A DNA stretch of 64,000 nt from Saccharina japonica (taxonomy: Eukaryota > Sar > Phaeophyceae > Laminariales > Laminariaceae), in contig MEHQ01001788.1 in assembly GCA_008828725.1 (NCBI GenBank), positions 142,920 through 206,919 of the forward strand, given 5' to 3'. Shown here in pieces: positions 23,801 to 34,700 of this stretch (the first letter of the stretch is position 1; each line of letters begins with the position of its first letter). The notes below the pieces were generated by a model. It saw only the letters and a list, made by a program, of their open reading frames with translations. It ran no database searches and was not told the origin of the DNA. The position numbers and the translations under genes were made by a program.

Positions 23801-26800
23801 CTCGTACACACGGCCGCCTACAATATAGGGTATGCGTTAACCTTCTGAGCTAAGGTGAAGCCGGAGATCCTATGGAAAATCTGAAGCTACCGAGTCTGCG
23901 CCGTTCGTCCGTCTGTCAGGCCGAAATTATCCGAGTTTTTTTTTCTTCAACGCCTTCCACCAGAACACACAGCAGCTGACGGTGGTTACAAATATCCACC
24001 GGAGCGGGTTTCTAGCGAGAGGCACCTACCATTTTTTTCCCGACTTTTTTTTTTCTTCAAAGCCTTTGACCAGAACACATAGCAGCTGACGGCAGTTTGC
24101 AAATATCCACCCGAGCGAGTTTCCAGCGAGAGGTACCCTATCTTCGAGAGGCACCCTATCCTCGAGAGGTACTCTATCTTCGAGAGGCACCCTATCCTCG
24201 AGAGGTACCCTATATTCGAGAGGCACCCTATCTTCGAGAGTTACTCTATCTTCGAGAGGTACCCTATCTCCGAGAGGTACCCTATCTCCAAGAGGTACCC
24301 TCTCTTCCTCTCTTCCTCTCTTCGACCTTCGAGGGGTACCCTCTCTTCGAGAGGTACCCTCTCTTCGAGAGGTACCCTATCTTCGAGAGGTACCCTCTCT
24401 TCGAGAGGTACCTTATCTCCGAGGTACCCTATCTTCGAGAGATACCCTAGGTACTCTATCTCCGAGAGGAATCCTAGGAACCCTATCTGCGAAAAGTACC
24501 CTAGACATCCTATCTCCGAGAGCTATGCTATCTTCGAGAGGTACCCTATACATTGTTGTTTGCCTGTAGCGTGGAGGGTGTCAGTCTTGGGCATTGTTTA
24601 AGGCACAGGAGGCCGATTTCTGAGGCGAGACGCAGTCATAAGAACCCGTTCGCTCACCGTGTCGTTGCCCCACTCGGGGGAGAACGATCCCATAGCCTGG
24701 TCCAGGTCGACGGGCGCCATGCCCATGTCTCCGTCCTCCCCGGGGCTTTGGTCGGGGCCGCCACCCTCCGAAGCGCCTATCCCGCTCTGGAGCGGCACGG
24801 CGGCGGGCCCCACGCGGCGTGTTCTGGTCTATAAGTCGCCGAACACGAACACAAACACGAACATGACAGGAGCAGCAGTAGCAACAGCAGCAGCAGCAGC
24901 AGTGGCAGCAGCAGGAGCAACACGAGCGTCGGCGAAAATATGAAAATATCGGCAAACGTTTAGGTACGGTAGGTACACGGTAGGGCACGGCTAGTCGAGT
25001 CGACCCTTGGGGAGAGAGGAAAGGGAAAACGAGGTGCTGGTTACATGGTAGGTTGGCTGGTTGGCTGATTCGTTGGTTGGTTTCGAAATACGAAGATTCG
25101 TGCCCATAACCTGCGTGTTTCGCATGTAGCCTGCAAGGAACAAATGGACCAGGTGAAGTGATTACTATATGGATGCCGCTTTTGAAAGGCGGGAGGCGTG
25201 ACGGGGGCTTCCCTAAAACAGCGCGTGAAAACAAAGCAACGGACATTTGCTCAGCCTGCAGGTACTACCACTACTGCAGAGTGCAGGGGTCGTTCTCGGA
25301 ATACGTGATTCCTGCGCACTGCTGTGCAATTGTTGTTAATAGTAGTGCGCCTACATTGGGTTTCCGAGTTCCCTAATCGCCAAGACGAGACGGCCTCGCG
25401 CGCCACGCCACGTCCTACGGTGGTATACTTACATACCTGGTATGATTGGTTTCTATGTTGGCCATTATGTTTTGGGGGGGTTGGGGGGCGAGCAGAGTAC
25501 ACCGCCGTATAACGAGGCAAGGCCAAGCGAGGCCGTTTTTAGTTTGTTGGCCTTTGGTATTTGACGTACAGTGGGATGCGATGCGTACACACACATCGAC
25601 AAATAGACTTCGTCGGCTCTCGTACCGCGCGCCGCAACTTCCTCTTCTCTGGGATATGTACTCGTCTGCTGACGTGCTTAAGAAATTGCGATACCGCATA
25701 CCAGTATATACTCGTATATACTACTGTTAATAGTACTATTAATAGGTACTTGACACAGCAGTAGTACTATTAATAGGTACTTGACACAGCAGTACGCATA
25801 ACACTTTCTTGGTGCCAGGTACCAGGTAAGACACCGACATAGTGTTACGGTCTACCAGGTACGTGGTATGGTATGATACGTTGCAGGCCCTTTGTTGCAC
25901 GACAAGCGTCACACAGCGATTAGCTGTTGCTATATACAGAATTACAGCAGTATCATAACAGAGTAAAGCGACAGGCCAAACTTCGGAGCCTAACCCACAG
26001 GCTACTTCTGAGGCTGACATTGCAGTCCTTGTCCGTGACGCAGACCTCTATCAGTTCGTGACTTCGTCCCACAGGCAAACATGGGGAGTGACGGCAATTT
26101 GGCTGGTGATATGACCGCAAATGGACAACCCCATCGCGTGACGGTAAATGCCGGGCTAAAGCCGGGGATACGAACAAAATGTCCCTGTTAAAAATAAAGC
26201 CATACAATGTCCTTGAAAATCGCTTTTTTCATTTGTCGTATATACGAATTTGTTTTTTTTTTGCTGTTTTTTACATGCCTTTTTGTTTTGCCGTTGCCAA
26301 GCGTACATGGGCAGCTTGAGTAATAACGTGATGAAAAACGATATGCACGAATGACACACGTCAGCACCCTAATCCTAAGGCCGTTTCCTATGCGGTTCGA
26401 TTTCGAGCTTCAGATTTGTTTTTTTCGATCTCAAAAACGAAAGCACCGTCCTATGCAGTCCGATTATGCAAAATCTGACCGGAAATTTTTCGATTTGAGA
26501 ATCCGATGACCCAAGTCGTCGGATTTTGGCCCAAAATCCGACGACTTGGGTCATCAGATTTTCAAATCGAAAAATGGCATGGTCTCTAAATTCAAGATGT
26601 TATCCACGCAGCAAGCAAGCAGCAGCAGCAGCAGCACGATCGATGAGTTGGATGGTGACACAGCGACGTTGCTTCGTGCCCGACGTGCAGCCGACGATCG
26701 GTGGGCCTCTTTGTCGCCAAACTACAGTCGGCTGGCGCGGGCTCGGGCCTAGAGACGAAGGGAAGCGCACTCGGCGCGCGCCTCTCCGTACTCGTAGATT

Positions 26801-28366
26801 TTACAGCAGCAGCAGCAGCAGCAGTACAGCAGTACACAGTCAACGCTCGGATGCTTCGTTGTGTCAAATACAAAATACCAAGACAGGTCGACTCGAGCGC
26901 ACTCGGCGCGTCGCCGCCAGACCAGAGGCAGCCAGCGTGGCTTCGAACGCTTGGGTTCTACGCCCAGTACAGCGCACTCAGCGCGTCTCTTCGCGGCGCC
27001 AGACCACAACAACAGCAGTTGGTCTTGCCGTTTGCTCAAATATCTGCACGTATGATACAACAAATCCGTGTTTTCTCGCATAAGAAGACTGTTTCGATTT
27101 TCGAACTAGGTCGATGAAAAATCGATCAGACCATAATCTGAAGCTCAAAAATCGAACCGCATAGGAAACGGCCTAAGGGGTTTTCAGATATATACGGAGG
27201 CGTTTTTTTTCGGAGGGGCTAGGGGTTTGAGTTATCGTGGCGGCAAAAACCGGTGAAGCAAGTGAACGACGTGACGTGGTGACGGGGCGTACCGGGAGAC
27301 GTCGTTCCCCATCTTTGCCCACTCCCTATGATTGCCCACAGGACTATATATACATACATGTACGTAGAGAGTTCACGTGTTTAAGTGTTTACACCCGGTG
27401 TATCACTGCAAATATGATCCCAGTCTAATTCAAAATGTTGTTTCTCCTAATGAGGGGAGCAGTGCTATAAGCGGTTGCACTACTCGTACTCGTACGGGGT
27501 CTACGTACATCACTGATGTCTACAAGGTATACTACCAAGATCAACATACCGTCGTGGTATCGACTTCAAGCAGAACATTCGCATACAATGGTATTTGACG
27601 ATAAGTTATGGTATTTGACGATACTGCAGTACGTTGTATTCATACATACTGCTGTAGTCTACGACGAGTATCATAGTGCTGCAGTACCGGTGTGGCGGTA
27701 TTCATCTCCTCGGTTCGAAGGTCTGTCCGTACCTATCGCAAGACTAAACCTGCTGCTACGTACTGCGCCCCGAAGCAAGTACGTAGACGTAGAGGACGAC
27801 AGCACCCACCAAGAAACCGAGGCGACAACAAATGCTACCTGTGTATATCGTACGTACGAGTAGTGTAGTGTAGTTTTTGAGGGAAGTTGTTGAGCTCAGT
27901 GTGCATGTACGCTGTTTCTGTCGCTGTTGTACGTGCAGTAGCTCTACAGACAGTAGACTAGACTTCGTAGCAGGTACCAGCAGGTGACAAAGGTACTGCT
28001 GCTATGCCAGGGCCGAGTGAAAGACGCGATGACCACTCTCCTGCTGGTACAATTGACGCGCCCATTGGTAACAGGCTCTATGCTCGCATTACCAGCAGCA
28101 CGGTAACTCACCTGCCCTCGATATCGCTGGCGATGCAACTCCTCCGTTCGCCGCTCTCCACTGGTATCCGAGGGTGGCAGTTGGCACGATGCTGCAAAAC
28201 GACTTGCCATGCTGCATGCTGTCGCACCATTTTCTCGACATGCTGCCAATTTTGATGCCGGAACACCGAACACAAAGGCGTCGGACACCTGTTCTAAGCT
28301 GGGCAACAGGAGGCCGAGTACTACCGCTAACCGACGCATCATGGTTGTTTGTCCCGAAGAGCTCAT
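20852..28366 (-). CDS. plastid-targeted CS-domain (p23/NudC-like) protein
   Basis: Five exons on the minus strand: 28366-28112, 24828-24658, 23680-23578, 22401-22163 and 21025-20852. Every junction has GT/AG and matching phase (0, 0, 1, 0); the total is 942 nt, 313 residues. Exon 1 gives a hydrophobic signal peptide (MMRRLAVVLGLLL) ending SDAFVFG, an ASAFAP-like plastid signal; the in-frame ATG at 28342 may be the true start. The C-terminal half is a CS domain: RYWWNQNSDAVCVYVPVPEG, then KTKKLSLKFGG, LSGTLFYRID, YVQLELFKV and NWEDLI, the beta-sandwich pattern of p23, Sgt1 and NudC, which usually bind Hsp90 or other chaperones or their clients. A co-chaperone role in the plastid is an inference. 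Large introns carry a Harbinger-like MITE, a minisatellite, a TIR element and a SINE. Confidence 0.88.
21731..22070 (-). mobile_element. tRNA-derived SINE, copy 1
   Basis: Read on the minus strand it opens with a tRNA-like head (CGGTCGCCCC, a GTGGGCTAGCAGGTAACC A-box-like block and GAGTTCGAGCC as B box). The shared body contains CGCGATAAAAACC and GATCCGAGTTACGACT-like sequence (CAGATCCGGGGTC on plus). It ends in an A-rich tail (T run at 21730-21747 on plus). It lies in the last intron of the CS-domain gene. Confidence 0.75.
22561..23106. mobile_element. TA-flanked terminal-inverted-repeat element
   Basis: A 546-bp element with ~25-bp inverted termini (CCGTAATCATGCGGGTTATC at the left, its complement at the right), flanked by TA on each side (22559-22560 and 23107-23108). 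This fits a Tc1/mariner-type or other TA-inserting MITE. The interior is filled with direct and inverted copies of CATCGGGGTTATCGCACC-like units. It has no coding capacity. It lies in intron 3 of the CS-domain gene. Confidence 0.75.
24118..24545 (+). repeat. minisatellite, ~18-bp unit TTCGAGAGGTACCCTATC
   Basis: More than twenty degenerate tandem units of about 18 bp in intron 2 of the CS-domain gene. The unit is partly palindromic (GGTACC). Open frames through it on both strands are by-products of the repeat. Confidence 0.95.
24874..24932 (+). repeat. CAG-rich trinucleotide repeat
   Basis: Interrupted AGCAGCAGC stretch just upstream (minus-strand sense) of exon 2 of the CS-domain gene. On the minus strand it gives a CTG/TGC pyrimidine-rich run ahead of the acceptor at 24829. 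Confidence 0.7.
25733..25800 (+). repeat. tandem duplication of a ~34-bp unit
   Basis: Two copies of a unit containing AGTACTATTAATAGGTACTT followed by GACACAGCAGT, in intron 1 of the CS-domain gene. Confidence 0.85.
26379..27173. mobile_element. PIF/Harbinger-like MITE
   Basis: A 795-bp element with inverted termini GGCCGTTTCCTATGCGGTTC at the left and the complement at the right, flanked by TAA on both sides (26376-26378 and 27174-27176). GGCC-type ends with a TAA/TTA target duplication are typical of PIF/Harbinger elements. The interior has an ~80-bp hairpin (about 26495-26575), CAG-rich stretches and three degenerate copies of a CGCACTCGGCGCG block. No transposase is encoded. It lies in intron 1 of the CS-domain gene. 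Confidence 0.78.
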
Positions 28367-28702
28367 GGTCCCAGGTCCTGTGGCTCAGGCCAGCACCTCT
28401 GGTGATCATGTTCTGGGCGCGAAATTGACCCCGACTTTATGGCGCCTGCGTATCTTCTGGAACTCCAAGGTTGCAAAAAAGATGTGTGTGCTCGTACAAC
28501 GCTGTGCCGTCGTGAGATCTTCTTCGCGCTCAGGAAGGAGACCCGCACCGCTCCTGAACGCTTGAGGGCGACAGGTTAGCAGCCCAGGAACACACATAAC
28601 GGCGTTTTCCTTAAAGGGTAAGCTGACTCCGAGAAGGACTACGGCTGGCCGCTGCACGCACGGCTGCTGTATCTTTTCTTTCTTTTTCTTTCGTGGGTCG
28701 GA
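28367..28702. promoter_or_regulatory. divergent intergenic region between CS-domain and RCC1-BTB genes
   Basis: Only 336 bp separate the start codons of the CS-domain gene (minus) and the RCC1-BTB gene (plus), so both promoters and 5' untranslated regions should lie here. A pyrimidine-rich run (TTTCTTTCTTTTTCTTTC, 28676-28693) directly precedes the plus-strand start. I see no clear TATA box. A shared bidirectional promoter is an inference from spacing. Confidence 0.5.
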
Positions 28703-31700
28703 ATGGATCCTGATTTTGAGCAGGATATCGATGGCTGTATGCGCGACGCGGAAGACCCGGTGCTCGACAACACCGAGGAGGTGGCCTCGCGAGAGCCACG
28801 GCCAAGTGCCAAGCACGGCACCAACAGTCCGCAGCGCGATGAACGCAGCGACGGGGATGGAGGTGCCCTCGCCAGCGTGGGTGATTTCCTGGAGATTGCT
28901 GTGTCCCACCAGGCCGACGAGGCAACGAACTTCTCTATCGAAACCGCTGGAGAAAAGCGACCACTACACCAACCGCCACCTGACAAGCACGCTCACAGCA
29001 GAGGTGGCGGCGACTCACCGGCACCATCTCGGTCTTCTGCGGATGTCACCACCAGCCTCGGCCAAGGAAGCACACAGTATGATGGGCAGCGGCTGGTCAA
29101 AAGTCCACCGCGGCTATCAATAGCTGGATCCATCAACGGTGAGGAAGACGGAGAATCCACCCCGAAAGATCCGAAAGATACAACACCCACCGGGCAGTCA
29201 ACAGCCAAAAAAGGCGATAATAATGCCTCTGTACCGACTTCCTCCCCCGGTAGCCCCGCTGCACATGTCGGCAGCAGCACTACAACCGACGAGGATCAAA
29301 GCTTAGAAAGTGCGGAAGAAGAGCAAGACGATGGACGAGGGTCTGGAGAGCCACAGGCTGACGCAGGGTCGGACGACCTGCCCACGCAGTTGACCCGCCT
29401 GTGGGGAACGTCATCGCCTCCTGATCGTGCGGAGGGGCTAAAGGCGATGCGGAACATGCTCGAACACCGCGAAAATCTCGATGTGATCCTGTCCCGACTC
29501 ATGGCTGCCAAGGTACGGCCTATTAATAGCGTGTAGAGCGTTGCAAGTGTATGAGCTACTACAGGCAGTACAGGTGCAGTATATGTATGATTCATGCCAT
29601 GATGTGAGACCTTGCCTTAATTGAACTACGGAACTGGCTTCACTGCTGTATGTTACTTTTTTTTCCTACGCACTGCTGTACCCGGGGTTGAAAAAACAAT
29701 TTTAATTTTGGGTCACTGCTGCTACGTACAGTACTGCGGTATATAGTTGTACACTGTGTCCTTGGGCAACCAGTTACGCCGAACTGTGGGATATTTGTGT
29801 GCTGGTTGCGTGCTTAAGTAATCTCTGGCAATCAGTTGCATGGTGTCTGGCACGTGGCATTCCGTTCACATGGCCATACCCCACCATCGGTCCAAGAGCA
29901 ATATAGCAGCTGTTTGACATGTGCAGTTGCATTCACGATTCATCTCTCGGTGCACATAATGGTAACGGGCCGGCTTTTCCGTTTAGAGAAAGATAACCAC
30001 CCTGTTGACCCATTCGATACCAGGCACTAACACATGCCTGTACAGCAGTAACACCACTCGCCTTTCAGTTTTACACTCGCGCGAATGAGCCTAGTTCTGC
30101 TCGTGAAGTTGAGTCCCGAACGAGAGCACCAACTTTGTAATTTTATTTAATGACAATGCCGTAGTTTTCGCCTCGGACGGGTGCCACCAGCGAATATTCA
30201 GCACCTCGGGGCTTTCTCACGTGGCGACGATGCCCCTCATGACCACAGCAAAAGCAATGTACGCCAAACTACGGCGGCTCCATAACTCAAGGGCGTGGCT
30301 TGTGCCACGGCATACGCCAAAATCTGCCGCCGCTATTTATTTGCTGCATGCCGGAGACTCATTGCCTTTTCTTCTGCGGTTATCTCGTCGGACTTCATAC
30401 AACACCGTGGGGCGTTCTAGACCCACTCCGTGAGTAGCACAATCACACCTCACTTTCCACTCAACGATTAACCATTTCTCCTCTCCACCCCCCCGGACCC
30501 TAACCAATCCTGCGCATCCCAGAGCACTAGTGCGACCGAGAGGCCAACCGAGAATCCGCGCTCGTTTACCCTCGAGATGCTGGCGGATCGTTTCGGCCCC
30601 GCCGTTGTGGACCCCTCCGAGGTGCGCGAGCGGGGAGGGGCGCGGGTGCGGGTGGTGACGGTGGCGGGTCTGCGGGTGGGGCTAGCAAAGCGGGTGTTCG
30701 CGCGGGAGCCCCTCCTGCCGTCAGACGTCGAGGCTGAAGAGGAAGAGCAGGTAGGAGCATATATATGTACCCTCCTTCGTAGCGCACCAGAAAACAAACC
30801 AGATAATTCGACGATGTTCATCCATATGCAAGAAAGCCCGCCTCACAAGTAGTTCTTAGTAGAATGCAGCCCATGCGACTCGCCCAACACCTCACGTCGC
30901 TTCGCGCTTGGTGCAGGTAATGGCTGCTTGTTCGGTGAAAGCACGACGTGCTTCGTCCCAGCATTGTACGAGTAGGGGTTCGAGGGTCTGGGATCATAAG
31001 GCTACGGCCATGCATGACATGGGGACACCCCCCTCCTAGGGGACATAGCATGGGTACCGGTACTCCATACACGCCTCCCTTCCTATTGATAGGGCGCGTG
31101 ATATGGATACAGTAGTTGTTGGCGTTTGTCCTTTGCTCGAAAGGAAAACGTACGGAACATGATACTAACTTCGCGACGTCAGGAGTATGTACGACAACTA
31201 CAGTAGTAATACCGGTGTATACTTGCTTTGACGGCGAGGGTGAGACATATCAACCGTTGCGTTGAGCCTTTTCCTCAGCAAGTGTCACAGGAGAAATAGG
31301 GTCTTAGGGGTGCACTCGTACTTCTAAAAAACTATTCCAGTCCAACAGAGTGTCTGCGCGCGGTTCTTAACGGCGTTCGGTGGGCGGGGGGGTGACATTT
31401 TAAGTACTGTTGCAGCACAGACATTCGTTCGATTGGTCGTGCTGCATATGCCAAACCTCGAAGTACGAATTGGCAATAAACCGAGAGTGGAGTTAAACTT
31501 CAACGTCCTCCCCAGCATCGAAGAGAACTCCAACACCCGCTTATGGCAGGCAGAGACTGAGGGTTATAGTACCGGTTTCCTTGCAGTACACCGCGCTACT
31601 CCTTGCTTGCGTCAATGGGTCACACTCCGATGTGCTTTAGAGGGGGCGACTATCTGGCTTCCTTGCCATGTTCGAGCATGTTCTGCTGGAAGATCTCCGA

Positions 31701-34700
31701 CTCCAAGTGACGTTTTCACTTCTTCGTTGCTACAAACGAAGCAGAAGGCCCTCGTGCAATGTTGATAACTAGAATGATCGGTCTAGACAAACAAGCTCGG
31801 GGGCAACTGCTGCTGCCAGTGTGTACCACATGAGGGCTGCTGCTGTCTGCCACCAATTCACGCCCCCACCCCCTAGAAGTCGTTACGATATCGTGGCTGT
31901 TGCCTCGCAATAATGATAAAACAGCGAGGCAAAAATGATCGGCAACTCCGTGGAGTCTGTTGAGAACACGGGCCATGATCGCACATTTTCTCGAAAGAGG
32001 GTGCTCCTTGGAACACAGCCGACGGTATGTTTAGCCAAAAAATCCACATCTGATGAATTGCTTCATCTTTATCTCCAAACAACAAAACATTCACATATGC
32101 TGCCCCCCCCCCGCCCCTTCCCCATCCCTCTCCAACCCGGTACCTTGTGTCAACCAATATCTGCGGCACCGGCATCCCTACCCCTACCACAGTCCCGCCG
32201 ATCCGGAGAGCCACCGATACCGATCGAAGTCGAAAGCCTCCTTACGCTTGTCGTACCCGCACCATCATCTTCAGCGGCGCCCGAGACATCTCCCGAGGCA
32301 CCAGCTCAGTACCCGTCGATGTCAGAGGTGTTGTCGAGCATGTGGTGCGAGGAAGACGACGAGGAAGACGACGGTGGGGGAGGGGGCAACGGTGGCGGTG
32401 CCAGCCAGGTAAAATATTATTTTCTGTTGATGTTGTGTCCCTGTTCCGGGAATAGAATTTATAATTGTGCTCGCTATTTTTATGATATGTTTTTTGTCTT
32501 TGGGTGGTGCTGCATCCTTCATTGTCATACGCGCTGTTGGCGTTGCCTTCGCCGGTTCTTAGATTTGTACCGCTGCCTGGGTGCGTGAGAGCGTGGATAA
32601 TTCGAATAGTCGCAAGCGGGATGCTCTTTGCCTACGTCTACCTCGATGTCCAGCAGATCTCCCCCCTCTTACCACGAGACTCGACCACCCACATGCCTTA
32701 ACGACGCCCGCCCGCAGAGTGACCCGCGCCTCTCCACGAGCCGCAGCACCAGCAGCGGCGGGACCAGTGAACCACGCCTCCGTTTCTCCGTTCAAACCCT
32801 CGATGGCCACGTCTGCGACGACGAAGATGAAGATTCCGAAACCGACGACGGCGAATCTGAAACCGACGAGGAGGAGCAATCGACCGACGAAGACGGCGCC
32901 AACAGCGCCGGCATCAATCGCAGACCACGCCGAACTCGGCGCGGCATGCGGAGGGAGAGCGAGGTCAGGGGTGGTGGGAAGGCGAACGTGAAACAGGCAG
33001 AGCTGGATGAAGTCTACTATCAAAGGAAGGAAGAGCTCGCGTCGGTACTGCGGAGGCTGAGGGCGGCCATTAGGCGCATGGATGGTGTTCTGACAGAATA
33101 TGAGGTACCGATACCGCACAGTAGGATAAACTCTTGTCGAATCGCTCAGTGGCGGCATAGAGCTCAACCAAGGAGGCTCAGGAATTTGTTCAAATTGTTT
33201 ATTGATGGTGCCGGCGGGCGATCCATGCTACCGCTAATTTTTCGCTTTCCAGTCCACAGCCCTGTTGTGCCTCTATTCGGGGGTCGCGGATAACCGTCTC
33301 CCCTTTCTGCACACCTGGTTGAGACTGCACTATGTTGTGTGAATGCACTGTTGTGTGATAATGGATCAGGTGCAACCAGCTGTAGTATGCCAGTGATGCA
33401 CATTTCGAGAGCTTATTCAAGGCCCGCTGTAGTTGTTGCATGCAGGTACGCCGTTGTGCTCGCTTAGGGCAAAAGGGCCGAGCCGCTTCCATCGGGTTTA
33501 CCAAACAGCACACCCCTTCAAGCCCGACGAAATTTCTCAGCTCTCGCGTCCTGCATTTTCGGGAAACCCACGATACGTTTGCTAACACTGGGGCGGTTCC
33601 GATGAACGTATTGCGCTGTAGCGCGCATATCGGGCGCCAGGCGCGCTGTCCCCTGTATACGGTTACAACCGTGAAGCCGATGCGCCGCGCCCCCTGCTGA
33701 GGTTTCGAAATCCAGCCTGCAAGTGCGTCGTCGCCCATAATGCACAGGATTACATTAAAAATAAAACATGCTCGCCCGGGCAAGATGATTCGAGCAAAGT
33801 GATTCCTTTACTTTTTCGTTTTAGACCCCTCCAAGAGTAACAAAACGAAACGAAGCCTTTTGTTTTCAACCTTTGCTCGCTCGAATAATAAAACACGACG
33901 CGGTGCTGCAATTAGGTGCGTTCGATGGCCAAGCGTATCGTTCGCGTAGCGGCTCTGACGGCGGCGACGAGCGAGTTTGTGACCACTACAGCCGCGAGGT
34001 GCACGCTAAGGGGGCTGGGGGACAGAATCCGCCTCCACCAGCGTCCGGGCCAAGGCGGCGGCGGCAGCGGCAGCGGGAGTGTTCGATGGATGACGGTGTA
34101 CGTCGGAGTGAGGAGGTACGAAGTGTGCCATCTGAGGCACCTGCGCAGAACATCGCCGCGTGCTGCGGTTCTTAATTGTATGGAGTGTTACGAGCACGGC
34201 TGGAATTGAGGCTGATGGTACGACGTGTCCTGTGGACGAAGAAGATGATCCCCACGAAAATAAGCATGTGTTGTGATTTTTACGGGCGACGCCGGGTTTG
34301 TACAGCCGCTGGCATTTATCCACGAAAGCACAGGGGAGATGAAGTGAGAGGATGAGCGCAATGTTGCCGAAACCATTCTTGCGTATCCCAATACCGCTCT
34401 GTGGCGAAGCTCCGCCAGCCGGGCCTACAGCATCTAGCGCGCAACAAGCGAGGTTGATATACGCCCCACTAAAACCCAGAACCGATTGCCCACGCACGAA
34501 GAAATACATCAGCACGTACTTGTCAGGCAGGCGAAGATGCAATACCGTGTTTCACCCTATACAGTAGACCTATTTGTTTTTTGTCCATCCCATTTATTAT
34601 CTTCGCCCTTCTTTTCTGTCTCCCTCTTTAGTCGTAACTCAGATCCGGGGTCACAAAAAGTAGGCTCTTCTCCCCCCTCCTCACTACGGTAAGTGCCTTG

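Noticed and set aside
24118..24545. Candidate CRISPR-like array
   Set aside because: Units are contiguous and degenerate with no unique spacers, in a eukaryotic intron; it is a minisatellite. The same applies to 56828-57690.
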